Part shown: positions 43,808-52,582 of the stretch, one piece after another
How positions within the stretch are numbered: position 1 is the stretch's first letter
How the letters are laid out: each line of letters opens with the position of its first letter
From: UBA10649 sp963700255
GTDB taxonomy: Bacteria > Actinomycetota > Actinomycetes > S36-B12
DNA length: 64,000 nucleotides
NCBI GenBank assembly: GCA_963700255.1
Contig: CAVOWW010000024.1
Location: 248,001-312,000 of the forward strand
Reading direction: 5' to 3'
Made by a program: the position numbers and the translations under genes
The notes under the pieces: model-generated
What the model was told of the DNA's origin: nothing
Databases searched by the model: none
The model's input: only the letters and a program-made list of their open reading frames with translations

Positions 43808-44496
43808 GCCGCCATTGTGCGGTCCGGGTTCCTGTCCGGCGCGGCCTGCCCCGCGGCTCGCTTCTCGTGACCCCGCTCGAGGCGCGCGGCCACGAGGTAG
43901 ACCACGCCCAGCAGGGCGAACATCGGCATCGGGGCGAACATCTCCACCAGGACCTCATCGGCCGCCGCCGCCGCGATCAGCGTCGTGCCGAGGGGCACCA
44001 GGCCCGCGACGATCAGGGCCGCTCCGCCGGGGACCGGGGCCTGCCGACCCCACACCGCGGCCGCTGCGCCGACAGCCAGCGCCAGCACGGCAGCCAGGGG
44101 GTAGCCGCCGTTCTGGATGTCCCACCAGCGCTGAGGATCGACGGACACGGCGATCGCCAGGCCGCAGAGCCCGACGACGGCCGCGTACACCGCAACGGGG
44201 AGGCCTCGGCCGCCGAGCCGCAGCCAGAGCCAGGCACCCAGCGGCAGTGCGGCGAACACCACCACGGAGGCGATGGCGGAGGCGATGGGGTAGGACTCCC
44301 CTTCGATCGCCATGCTCAGGGACATCACCGATGCGAAGAACGCGTACGGGGCAAGCGCCGCCCAGAAGCCCCACTGGCGCAGGCGGCCGCCCAGCCGGAC
44401 CGTGTCGCGGCGGATCAGCCACAGGCTGAGGGCGACGACGGTGGTCACGACCAGCGGTCCCGCGAAGACGATGGCGAGATTGAGTGTCGCGTTCAT
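43804..44496 (-). CDS. polytopic membrane protein, unknown function
   Basis: 230 aa, with six or seven hydrophobic helices (for example IVFAGPLVVTTVVALSLWLI, IASAIASVVVFAALPLGAWLWL, LAAVLALAVGAAAAVW and MFALLGVVYLVAA). No family recognised. It is translationally coupled to the lipase gene. Confidence 0.75.
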   Translation of the reverse strand: MNATLNLAIVFAGPLVVTTVVALSLWLIRRDTVRLGGRLRQWGFWAALAPYAFFASVMSLSMAIEGESYPIASAIASVVVFAALPLGAWLWLRLGGRGLPVAVYAAVVGLCGLAIAVSVDPQRWWDIQNGGYPLAAVLALAVGAAAAVWGRQAPVPGGAALIVAGLVPLGTTLIAAAAADEVLVEMFAPMPMFALLGVVYLVAARLERGHEKRAAGQAAPDRNPDRTMAA

Positions 44497-44509
44497 GTTC
44501 GGCCTCCGA

Positions 44510-44656
44510 TCAGTCGATCAGTCCGCCCACCTGGAAGGTGCTCGGGCAGGTGCGGTCCGCCGGTGGCAGCGCGCCGGTGAGCAGGTAGCGCGAGATCGGC
44601 TCGTCCACGCAGGTGGAGCCGACGGTGCCGTAGACCACCTTCTGCACCCCTCCCAG
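44510..44656 (-). pseudogene. remnant of a TAP-like alpha/beta hydrolase (C-terminal fragment)
   Basis: The minus strand encodes GVQKVVYGTVGSTCVDEPISRYLLTGALPPADRTCPSTFQVG and a stop at 44510. This is the Cys-xxx ... YL-TGALP-xx-T-CP signature of the C-terminal domain of tripeptidyl-aminopeptidase-like secreted hydrolases. The catalytic part is missing: 34 bases further upstream is the stop of another gene. Best read as the decayed tail of a lost gene. Confidence 0.65.
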
Positions 44657-44690
44657 AGTAGGCCCGCCGCGGTGGCCCATGCAGGGCCAG

Positions 44691-45263
44691 TCAGCCGAAG
44701 CGGGTGACCTTGTGCGGCTCACCGAGCCGGTCGTACGTGACCCACTCGCCGACCTGCTCGCCTGCGCGGAACGATCCCGACCGCATGATCGTCCCGTCGC
44801 GTCGGAACCATCGCCAAGGGCCGTGCAGCTGCCCGCCCTTGACCTTGCCCGAGGCCTTGAGGAAGCCGTTGTCGTAGAACTCCCTGCTCTCCCCGGTCTT
44901 CTTGGGGTAGCTCGCGTTGATCTCGGCGACGCGCACCGCCAGGATCCGCTTGAGCAGCGGAGCGGGGAACGGCCGGTCGCGGTCGAAGTGGATCGACCCC
45001 TTCGTGCCCTCGTAGCGGGCGAGCTCGGCTGCGAGCTCGTCCAGGACGCGGCCGCTGTACGGGAAGAGGCTGTTGTGCTGCGTGAACCCGTCCAGGCCGA
45101 TGGCGGCCACTCCCGTGGGTCCGTCGACCTTGAACGTGGGCATGCCGTACGAGATGACCTCCACCGCCCCGGGAAGGGCGCGCCGGATGGTGGCGACGGT
45201 GCCGAGGAGGGCGGCCCGCTGCGCGTCGCCGAACCTCGCGAGGTGGTCGTCGATCACGGTCAT
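44691..45263 (-). CDS. DUF1801 domain fused to YwqK/MORN-like repeats
   Basis: 190 aa. Residues 1-120 are DUF1801-like (VISYGMPTFKVDG, FTQHNSLFPYSGRVLDELAAEL, GSIHFDRDRPFPAPLLKRIL). From about residue 130 come MORN/YwqK-like strands (FYDNGFLKASGKVKGGQLHGPWRWFRRDGTIMRSGSFRAGEQVGEWVTYD). The pairing of the two is unusual. Its ATG overlaps the stop of the aldehyde dehydrogenase gene. Function unknown. Confidence 0.82.
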   Translation of the reverse strand: MTVIDDHLARFGDAQRAALLGTVATIRRALPGAVEVISYGMPTFKVDGPTGVAAIGLDGFTQHNSLFPYSGRVLDELAAELARYEGTKGSIHFDRDRPFPAPLLKRILAVRVAEINASYPKKTGESREFYDNGFLKASGKVKGGQLHGPWRWFRRDGTIMRSGSFRAGEQVGEWVTYDRLGEPHKVTRFG

Positions 45264-46789
45264 CCGAAGTTCACCCCCTGGGCCAGGGGCAGCTCGCGGG
45301 AGTAGTTGACCGTGTTGGTGGCCCGCCGCATGTAGCCGCGCCAGGCGTCGGAGCCGGACTCGCGACCCCCGCCGGTGGACTTCTCGCCGCCGAACGCGCC
45401 GCCGATCTCCGCGCCCGACGTCCCGATGTTGACGTTGACGATGCCGCAGTCGGATCCGCCGGAGGACATGAACAGCTCCGCCTCCCGCTGGTCGAGGGTG
45501 AAGATGCTCGACGACAGGCCCTGGGGCACGCCGTTCTGGAGGGCGATGGCCTCGTCGAGGTCGCGGTAGGACAGGACGTAGAGGATCGGCGCGAACGTCT
45601 CCCGTCGGACGACGTCGGCCTGGGCGGGCATGCGCACGAGGGCCGGCCGCACGTAGTAGCCGTCGGGGCTTCCCTCGACCGCCACCCGCTCGCCGCCGAC
45701 GACCACCGTGCCGCCGGCCTCGGTCGCCTCCGCCAAGGCGGCCTGCATGCGATCGAACGAGGCCTGGCTGACGAGCGGGCCGACGAGGGTGCCGGGATCG
45801 GTCGGATCCCCGACCTCGAGGCGGCCGTAGACGACGGAGATGCGGTCGACGAGGTCGTCGACGACTGACTCGTGCGCGATGACTCGACGAAGCGACGTGC
45901 ACCGCTGGCCCGCCGTGCCCGCGGCCGCGAAGACGATCCCGCGAACGGCGAGGTCGAGGTCCGCCGACGGGGCCACGATTGCTGCGTTGTTGCCGCCCAG
46001 CTCGAGGATCGCGTGGCCGAAGCGGGCGGCCACGCGCGGCCCCACCTCGGCGCCCATGCGCTCGGAGCCCGTCGCGCTGACGACCGCAACCAGCGGGTTG
46101 TCGACGAGGGCCGGTCCAGCGGAGCGCTCGGCGACGGCCAGCACGTGGATGGCGGCGGGAGCTCCCTGGCTGGCGATCGCCTGGTCCATCAGGGCTGAGC
46201 AGGCCATTGCCGTCAGCGGGGTGAGCTCGGACGGCTTCCAGACGACCGTGTCGCCGCAGACGAGGGCGAGTGCGGTGTTCCAGGCCCACACGGCCACCGG
46301 GAAGTTGAACGCCGAGATGACGCCGACGACGCCGCGCGGGTGCCATGTCTCCATGAGCCGATGGCCGGGCCGCTCGGACGGCATCGTGCGGCCCTCGAGC
46401 TGGCGGGACAGGCCGACGGCGAAGTCGCAGATGTCGATCATCTCCTGCACCTCGCCCAGCGCCTCGGACCGGATCTTCCCGACCTCGAGCTGCACGAGGT
46501 CGGCGAGATCCTCCTTGTGCTGCTCGAGCAGCCGGCCGTAGGCCTTGATGAGGAAGCCGCGCACCGGTGCCGGCGTCGTGCGCCACTCGAGGAACGCGGC
46601 GTGGGCGCGGGCGATCGCGGCCTCCATGCCGGCGGCGTCGAGGGCCGGGACGGTCAGCAGCGCGCTCCCGTCGATCGGGGAGTGCGACGTGACGGTCGGT
46701 CCGGCTCCCGGCGCGGGCGCGGTGACGCCGCAGGCGGCCAGGGCGGCCAGGGCACGTGCGGACAGGGGGCCGGTCGGGTCGGTGGTCAT
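45260..46789 (-). CDS. aldehyde dehydrogenase, ALDH7 (alpha-aminoadipate semialdehyde) type
   Basis: 509 aa. NAD-dependent aldehyde oxidation. Motifs: SAFNFPVAVWAWNTALALVCGD, ATGSERMGAEV, ELGGNNAAIV with the general-base Glu, and catalytic Cys in GQRCTSLRR. The C terminus ATNTVNYSRELPLAQGVNF is characteristic of antiquitin/AASADH, which oxidises aminoadipate or piperideine-6-carboxylate in lysine breakdown. No lysine aminotransferase gene is adjacent. Coupled to the DUF1801-YwqK gene. Confidence 0.92.
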   Translation of the reverse strand: MTTDPTGPLSARALAALAACGVTAPAPGAGPTVTSHSPIDGSALLTVPALDAAGMEAAIARAHAAFLEWRTTPAPVRGFLIKAYGRLLEQHKEDLADLVQLEVGKIRSEALGEVQEMIDICDFAVGLSRQLEGRTMPSERPGHRLMETWHPRGVVGVISAFNFPVAVWAWNTALALVCGDTVVWKPSELTPLTAMACSALMDQAIASQGAPAAIHVLAVAERSAGPALVDNPLVAVVSATGSERMGAEVGPRVAARFGHAILELGGNNAAIVAPSADLDLAVRGIVFAAAGTAGQRCTSLRRVIAHESVVDDLVDRISVVYGRLEVGDPTDPGTLVGPLVSQASFDRMQAALAEATEAGGTVVVGGERVAVEGSPDGYYVRPALVRMPAQADVVRRETFAPILYVLSYRDLDEAIALQNGVPQGLSSSIFTLDQREAELFMSSGGSDCGIVNVNIGTSGAEIGGAFGGEKSTGGGRESGSDAWRGYMRRATNTVNYSRELPLAQGVNFG

Positions 46790-46822
46790 GGCGACATCCT
46801 GCCGCAGGCCCGATGGGGCTGG

Positions 46823-48742
46823 TCAGATGATGCGGATGGTGACCGTGCTCCCCTTGGGGATCACGCTGCCGGCGGCCGGGTCCTGGCTGATGACCCGGTT
46901 GAGCGGGGTGAAGTCGCCCTCCACCACGTTGGGGCGCAGGCCCAGGCGTCGCAGCGTCGACTCCGCCTTGCCTCGCGGCATGTCGATGAGGTTCGGGACC
47001 GTGACCGGCGGCGGGCCCTTGGACACGACCAGGGCGACCCGGCTGCCGGAGTCCACGATGGTGCCCGCCTTCGGCTTCACCGAGATGACGTCGCCGTCGG
47101 CGACCTCCTCGGAGAACTTCTGCGTCACGTCCGACTTCAGCCCCACGCGGGCCAGTGCCTCCTTCGCCGTGCCGACCTTCTTGCCGACGACGTCGGGGAC
47201 GGGGACCGGCTCGGGCCCCTTGGAGACGACCAGGTCGACCGGCGTCGCGGGCTTCACCGACGCGCCCGGCTTGGGGGTCGCCGACACCACCGCGCCGGCC
47301 ACCACCTTGTCGTCGTAGGCCTCCTTGATGGAGCCGACAACGAGGTTCGCCTGGACGAGGGCCTCGGCGGCCTGGGCCTGGGGCAGGCCCTTGACGGCGG
47401 GCACGTCGTACCGCTCGGGACCCTTCGACACGATGGCCTTGACGGTGCCGTCGATGCGCACGCCCTCACCGGCCGCCGGGTCCGTGCTGATGACGACATC
47501 CGCGGGGACGTCCTCGCTGTACTGCTCCTCGGCCACCTCGAGGGTGAGGCCCACCGCCGCGAGCGCGGCCGAGGCCTCCTGCACCGACGAGCCGGCGACG
47601 GCGGGGTTCGCGACGGTGCGGCCGGGTCCGGCAGCCAGGTACCAGGCACCGGCGGCCGTCGCGAGGACCGCGATGACGAGGAGGAGGATGAACAGGGGCG
47701 CCCTGCTGCGCCGGTAGCGCTCGGGCTGCATGGTCGGCTGCATCGTCGGCTGCGTGCGCGCGGCCGGCGTCGTCCGCGGCGCGGCGGGCCCGCCGGTCGT
47801 GAGCGGTGTCGCGGGACGGCCGGCGGCGAGCTGGGACGCCATGCCCACGTCGACGACGAGCGTGTCGTGCGAGTCGACGAAAGGGCGCGGTGGCGGGAGC
47901 GAGGTGCGGACCCGGCGCACATCGGCAAGGAAGTCGAAGGCGTTCTGGTAGCGCAGCGAGGCATCCCTGCGCGTGGCAGTGACGACGAGCGCATCGACCT
48001 CCGGCGGGATGTCGCTGCGGCTGGCCGACGGCGGCGGGACGTCGTTGTTGACGTGCTGGTAGGCGACGCTGAGCGGGCTCTCGCCGGCGTGCGGCACCTG
48101 GCCCGTGATCATCTCGAACAGCAGGATGCCCGCGGCGTACACGTCTGAACGGCCGTCGGCCTCGCCTCGCTCGACCTGCTCGGGCGACAGGTAGGCGACC
48201 GTTCCGATGATCATCCCCTGGGTGACACTCTCCCCGTTCGCCTCCACTGCGCGGGCGAGGCCGAAGTCGGCGACCTTCACCCGGCCGTCGTCGGAGATCA
48301 GGACGTTCTCGGGCTTGATGTCGCGGTGGACGAAGCCGGCCGCGTGCGCCGCCGCGAGGGCCTCGAGCACGGGGTCGAGGAAGACCAGGGCCTGCTCGGG
48401 AGTCAGCGGGCCGTACTGCCGCAGCACGTCGCGCAGGGTTCGTCCGGGCACGTACTCCATGGCCAGGTAGACGACCCCGTTGTCCTCGCCCTGGTCGTAC
48501 ACCGCGACGACGTGGCCGTGGGTGAGCCGGGCGGCCGCCTTGGCCTCCCGCTGGAACCGGGAGACGAAGGCCTGGTCGTGCGCCAGGTGCGGATGCATGA
48601 TCTTGAGGGCGACGACCCGATCGAGCCGCAGGTCGAGCGCCTCGTAGACCGTCGCCATGCCGCCGCGGGCAAGCAGGGAGAGCACCCGATAGCGGCCGTC
48701 GACGGTCGAGCCGACGAGCGCGCCCTGACCAGACGTCTCCAC
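46823..48742 (-). CDS. pknL: PASTA-domain Ser/Thr protein kinase (PknL-like)
   Basis: 639 aa. Kinase domain at about residues 18-275: glycine loop LARGGMATVYEA, catalytic Lys in VALKIMH, HRDIKPENVL, DFGLA, and the activation loop MIIGTVAYLSPEQ. A juxtamembrane Pro/Thr-rich linker is followed by one helix (APLFILLLVIAVLATAAGAWYL) and four extracellular PASTA repeats that sense peptidoglycan fragments. GTG start. Position beside the mptA and ids genes matches PknL (Rv2176). Confidence 0.95.
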   Translation of the reverse strand: METSGQGALVGSTVDGRYRVLSLLARGGMATVYEALDLRLDRVVALKIMHPHLAHDQAFVSRFQREAKAAARLTHGHVVAVYDQGEDNGVVYLAMEYVPGRTLRDVLRQYGPLTPEQALVFLDPVLEALAAAHAAGFVHRDIKPENVLISDDGRVKVADFGLARAVEANGESVTQGMIIGTVAYLSPEQVERGEADGRSDVYAAGILLFEMITGQVPHAGESPLSVAYQHVNNDVPPPSASRSDIPPEVDALVVTATRRDASLRYQNAFDFLADVRRVRTSLPPPRPFVDSHDTLVVDVGMASQLAAGRPATPLTTGGPAAPRTTPAARTQPTMQPTMQPERYRRSRAPLFILLLVIAVLATAAGAWYLAAGPGRTVANPAVAGSSVQEASAALAAVGLTLEVAEEQYSEDVPADVVISTDPAAGEGVRIDGTVKAIVSKGPERYDVPAVKGLPQAQAAEALVQANLVVGSIKEAYDDKVVAGAVVSATPKPGASVKPATPVDLVVSKGPEPVPVPDVVGKKVGTAKEALARVGLKSDVTQKFSEEVADGDVISVKPKAGTIVDSGSRVALVVSKGPPPVTVPNLIDMPRGKAESTLRRLGLRPNVVEGDFTPLNRVISQDPAAGSVIPKGSTVTIRII

Positions 48743-48773
48743 CCTTGCGAGTCTAGGTTGGCGAGGTTGGCGC

Positions 48774-49316
48774 TCAGCGTTGCCACGCCCTCCTCACGGC
48801 TGCGACCCGGTGGTCCACGTCACCACGTGCCTCGAGCACCCGGATCCCGCGTGGCCCGAGGTCCTCGACGACCATGCGTCCGATGATCGCGTCTGCGGCG
48901 TCGCGCGGTCCGGCCCCGTCGCGCTGGAGCCCGTCGGGAGCCCAGGGGAAGTCGGGACGGCACCAGACCACGAGGTCGTAGCCGGCGGCGTGCTGCAGGG
49001 CGGCCGCCAGCAGGGAGTCGTCGTCGAAGTACAGCAGGCTGTAGACCGCGGTCATCAGGGGCGCCGGGTCGGTGACGAGCCACGGGTGCGGGCACCCGAC
49101 GGCGGCCTCGTCCTCGCGGGCCGCCTGCTCGACCAGCAGGGCTGCCTGCTCGTCACGGCGCGGCGTCCGTCCCTCACGGGCGACGAAGGCCCGCAGGCTC
49201 TCGTCGACGACCCGGGCGGGCAGGACGCCGGCCAGCGCTGTGGCGAGGGTCGTCTTGCCCGTGCCCTCGCCGCCGACCAGCCCGATCCGCCGCGGGACCG
49301 GCATGGGGTCGGGCAT
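48774..49316 (-). CDS. NadR-like AAA-type ATPase/kinase
   Basis: 180 aa. P-loop GLVGGEGTGKTTLATALAG, then RVVDESLRAFV, LVTDPAPLMTAVYS and YDLVVWCRPDFPWAPDGLQRDG, as in the ribosylnicotinamide kinase part of NadR and the AAA_28 family. No NMN adenylyltransferase domain. Possible role in NAD salvage; uncertain. Start at 49316 has GAGGGG upstream; a second ATG at 49304 is possible. Divergent from the lycopene cyclase. Confidence 0.8.
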   Translation of the reverse strand: MPDPMPVPRRIGLVGGEGTGKTTLATALAGVLPARVVDESLRAFVAREGRTPRRDEQAALLVEQAAREDEAAVGCPHPWLVTDPAPLMTAVYSLLYFDDDSLLAAALQHAAGYDLVVWCRPDFPWAPDGLQRDGAGPRDAADAIIGRMVVEDLGPRGIRVLEARGDVDHRVAAVRRAWQR

Positions 49317-49350
49317 CCCTTTCGCCCCTCTCGGCTGTGCAGGACAGAAT

Positions 49351-50103
49351 GTGACGGTGGGCCGGTACTCGTACGTCGCGATTCTCGCATTCGTGATGGC
49401 GGGCTGCCTCTGGCTGGAGGTGGCCCTGCGCACCCGGGTCTTCCGTCGCTGGCGCCGGCTCGTCCTGTCGATCATCCCGGCCGTCGTCATCTTCTACGTG
49501 TGGGATGTCTACGCGGTGGCGGAGGGGCACTGGTGGTTCGACACCGAGCGCATCCTCGGGGTCTACCTGCCGGGCTCCGTGCCGTTCGACGAGGTCCTCT
49601 TCTTCGTGGCCATCCCCATCGCCGCGATCCTCACCCTCGAGGCGGTGCGGAGCGTGAAGCCGCACTGGTTGGTCGGCGACGAGGCGTCAGCCGAGGGCTC
49701 AGGCCGAGGACCGACCGTGACCTACACCCAGCTCGCCGTGGGAGCCGTCCTGCTCTCCGTGGTCGCGGACCTCTGGCTCTTCCGCACGCGACTGGTGCGG
49801 CGTCGGGTCTTCTGGACCTCCTACGCGATCGTCGTGTTCTTCCAGCTGATCACCAACGGCATGTTCACCGGGTTCGGCGTGGTGCAGTACGACGGCGAGG
49901 CGATCATCGGCAGCACGTCGCCGGCCTCGGGCCCGCCGCCGCTGGTCGGCGACGGCCGGATCGCCTTCGCGCCCGTGGAGGACCTCCTGTTCGGCTTCGC
50001 CCTGGTGCTGCTGTCCCTGTGCCTGTGGGTGTTCTGGGGCCGGCACGGGATCAACCGGACGCCGATGTCCGGCCCCCCGATCTGGCGGCGCGGGAGCCGC
50101 TAG
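49351..50103 (+). CDS. crtYcd: fused CrtYc-CrtYd type lycopene cyclase
   Basis: 250 aa membrane enzyme that cyclises lycopene ends. Two tandem three-helix units: residues 1-105 (WDVYAVAEGHWWF; VPFDEVLFF) and about 125-240 (FQLITNGMFTGFGVV; APVEDLLFGF), joined by a Gly/Ser/Glu linker. In many actinobacteria the two units are separate subunits (CrtYc, CrtYd), while here they are one chain. The first unit has PxDE where CrtY usually has PxEE. GTG start with AGGA upstream. Its stop overlaps the stop of crtB within a CTAG. Confidence 0.88.
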   Translation: MTVGRYSYVAILAFVMAGCLWLEVALRTRVFRRWRRLVLSIIPAVVIFYVWDVYAVAEGHWWFDTERILGVYLPGSVPFDEVLFFVAIPIAAILTLEAVRSVKPHWLVGDEASAEGSGRGPTVTYTQLAVGAVLLSVVADLWLFRTRLVRRRVFWTSYAIVVFFQLITNGMFTGFGVVQYDGEAIIGSTSPASGPPPLVGDGRIAFAPVEDLLFGFALVLLSLCLWVFWGRHGINRTPMSGPPIWRRGSR

Positions 50104-51032
50104 GCGGCGGTGCCGTCGCCGTAGCGTCGGCGGGCTCGGACGGCACGCACCCACGCCGGCCCGGCCACCGCGAGCCGCCTGCGCATCGGCACGGTCGCGC
50201 GGCTCGTGAACACCTCGTAGTCCTGGCGCTCCACCTCGTCGACGATGCCGCAGTAGAGGACGCGGGCAGCCTCGATGCAGTCGCGCGAGCTCGGGTGCAG
50301 CATCTCCACGCCCGGACGGGACCGCTCCTCGAGCATGCGCACGCGGGCGATCTGGAAGGCGAGCGCCTCCTTCACCGCCGGGGTCGCAACCCGTTCCTCG
50401 AGCATCGCCCGGGTGACGCCGAACTGCTCGAGCTCCTCGATCGGCACGTAGACGCGTCCGCGATAGAGGTCCTCGCCCACGTCGCGCACGAAGTTGGCGA
50501 GCTGGAACGCGACCCCGAGGTCGGTGGCACGGTCGTACGCCTCGGGGGACGTGGGCTCCAGGATGGGAACCATCTGCAGGCCGATGACCGCAGCGGATCC
50601 GTAGACGTACTCGTACAGGTCGTCGTAGGTGCGGTACTCGGTGACGGTGAGGTCCATCGTCATGGAGTGCAGGAAGGCCTCGAAGTGCGCCTTCGGGATG
50701 TCCCACCGCAGGACGGTGTCGACGACGGCCCGGCAGATGGGATCGTCCGACCACCCGCGGTCGACGTCGTCGAGGAAGGCCTGTCCCCACGCGCCGAGCC
50801 ACTCGGCCTTCTCCTGCTCGGTGAGGGTCGACGCGAGGTCATCGACGATCTCGTCGGCGTACCGGGCGAAGCCGTAGAGGGCGTGGACGTAGGGGCGCTT
50901 CGCGGGCGGGAGGAGCAGGGTCGCGAGGTAGTAGGTCTTGCCGTGCGCCGCGTTGAGGACCCGGCAGCGCTCGTACGACTCGCGCAGGTGGGGATCGGCG
51001 ATCCGGGCGGCGTCCAGATCTCGGGTGCTCAC
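50100..51032 (-). CDS. crtB: phytoene synthase CrtB
   Basis: 310 aa. Joins two GGPP to give phytoene. The two Asp-rich motifs are YADEIVDDL and NFVRDVGEDLYRGRVYVP. The start is a GTG overlapping the mannosyltransferase stop (GTGA). Last gene of the four-gene minus-strand carotenoid operon starting at 55178. Confidence 0.95.
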   Translation of the reverse strand: MSTRDLDAARIADPHLRESYERCRVLNAAHGKTYYLATLLLPPAKRPYVHALYGFARYADEIVDDLASTLTEQEKAEWLGAWGQAFLDDVDRGWSDDPICRAVVDTVLRWDIPKAHFEAFLHSMTMDLTVTEYRTYDDLYEYVYGSAAVIGLQMVPILEPTSPEAYDRATDLGVAFQLANFVRDVGEDLYRGRVYVPIEELEQFGVTRAMLEERVATPAVKEALAFQIARVRMLEERSRPGVEMLHPSSRDCIEAARVLYCGIVDEVERQDYEVFTSRATVPMRRRLAVAGPAWVRAVRARRRYGDGTAA

Positions 51033-52582
51033 GCGGGAATCCTGCCATCGCGGGGCCAGATGAGCCGAGCCGCCTGCTCCCGTTCGGCATCCGTGACCGG
51101 TTCCAGGGCGGCCAGGTCCGGCGGCCCGAGGACCAGCCGTCGCTCCCGTTCGGAGGCGAGGAGCACGACGCCGACCACGGCGAGGGCGACGACGTAGGTG
51201 ACGATGTCAGCCCAGTCGAACAGGTTGTCGGCGTTGGTGGTGCTCTCGATCATCCCGTGCACGGTGAAGGCCGCCGTGAGGATGACCGCGATCCTCAGCT
51301 CGCGCAGCGACAGGCCGGTGGCCGCGAACAGCGGGAGGAACCACAGCAGGTACCACGGCTGGACGACCGGGCCGAGGACGACGACGGCCCCGAAGGCCAG
51401 GGCGGCCCCACGCACGGGGCTGCGCCCGCCCGGTCGCAGGACGAGGAACGCGATGATGCCGAAAGCGGCGACCGTCCCGGCGAGCCTGAGGACGTTCAGT
51501 GCCGGGGTGGCGTCCTCGGTGAGGCCGAGGCTCGTCGTGACCCAGCCCACCACCTTGCCCAGCGCCGTGGTGGGGGACAGCCAGGTGAGGACGCCCGACG
51601 GAGTGCCGAACGCGGCTGAGACCACGCCGCGGCCCGCGTCGGTCACGAGGAAGATCGAGGCCAGGGTGGACACGAGGGCGACTCCGGCGAACGCCCACGA
51701 GCGGATCCGGGCCACCCACCCGCCGTCGCGTCCGGCCCACAGGAGCCCCACGAACGGCAGCGCGATGAGGGCGATGGGCTTGACGGCGACGGCCAGGCTG
51801 ACGGCGACAGCGCCCCAGATGCAGCGCTGCTGGGCGGCCAGGGCGAGTCCGGTGACGACCAGGCCCACCATGAGGGCGTCGTTGTGGGCGCCGCTGATGA
51901 AGTGCATGAGCACGATGGGGTTGAGCACGCCGAGCCAGAGCGCGCGGTCGGCATCGATGCCGTGCAGGCGGGCGAGCACCGGGACGTAGTACGCCATCAG
52001 GGCGACGCCGCCCACGGCGACCAGGCGGAAGACGAGCGCCCCGAGGTACGCGTTGGGATGGGCGAAGTCGGCGACCGCGCGCTCGACGAGCAGGAACAGC
52101 GGCCCGTAGGGGGTGGGGGACTCCACCCACATCGGGTCGGCTCCGTCGTCGAACCAGCCCGGGATGACGTCCACGCCGATGGTGGTGGGGTCGTAGCCGG
52201 CCCCGAACACCCGGCCCTGGACGTAGTAGGAGAAGACGTCGCGACTGAACATCGGCGGGGCGAGCAGCAGGGGTGCCGACCAGAACGCGAGCACCCCCAG
52301 CACCTGACGGACGGAGGGGGCGTCGTGGGCGTGCTGCCGGGAGAGCAGCTCCGATCCGAGGAGGAGCCAGGCCTGCAGGAGCACCGCGAGGCCGATGATG
52401 ACGAAGCCTCGTGCGGCCAGCGACCCGCCGAGGGTGCTGCGCAGGGCGCTCACCAGCGAGTTGTCGAGCATCTGCGAGGTCAGTGGCAGCCAGCCGATGC
52501 CGAGGGCGCCGATCGACACGAGGGCAGTGCCGACCAGGCCCGGGATTCCGTGCCGGACGGAGAAGGTCGAGGTGAGGCTCAC
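51029..52582 (-). CDS. polyprenol-phosphomannose-dependent alpha-1,6-mannosyltransferase (MptA/MptB type, GT-C)
   Basis: 517 aa, about 12 transmembrane helices. The first extracytoplasmic loop holds FSRDVFSYYVQGRVFGAGYDP, the GT-C acidic motif region; SGAHNDALMVG is a second conserved block. In mycobacteria such enzymes extend the mannan core of lipomannan. Here the gene sits inside the carotenoid operon, overlapping both neighbours by four bases. The M. tuberculosis order mptA-idsA2 suggests an older association with the prenyl synthase. It could also mannosylate another lipid; untested. Confidence 0.88.
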   Translation of the reverse strand: MSLTSTFSVRHGIPGLVGTALVSIGALGIGWLPLTSQMLDNSLVSALRSTLGGSLAARGFVIIGLAVLLQAWLLLGSELLSRQHAHDAPSVRQVLGVLAFWSAPLLLAPPMFSRDVFSYYVQGRVFGAGYDPTTIGVDVIPGWFDDGADPMWVESPTPYGPLFLLVERAVADFAHPNAYLGALVFRLVAVGGVALMAYYVPVLARLHGIDADRALWLGVLNPIVLMHFISGAHNDALMVGLVVTGLALAAQQRCIWGAVAVSLAVAVKPIALIALPFVGLLWAGRDGGWVARIRSWAFAGVALVSTLASIFLVTDAGRGVVSAAFGTPSGVLTWLSPTTALGKVVGWVTTSLGLTEDATPALNVLRLAGTVAAFGIIAFLVLRPGGRSPVRGAALAFGAVVVLGPVVQPWYLLWFLPLFAATGLSLRELRIAVILTAAFTVHGMIESTTNADNLFDWADIVTYVVALAVVGVVLLASERERRLVLGPPDLAALEPVTDAEREQAARLIWPRDGRIPA

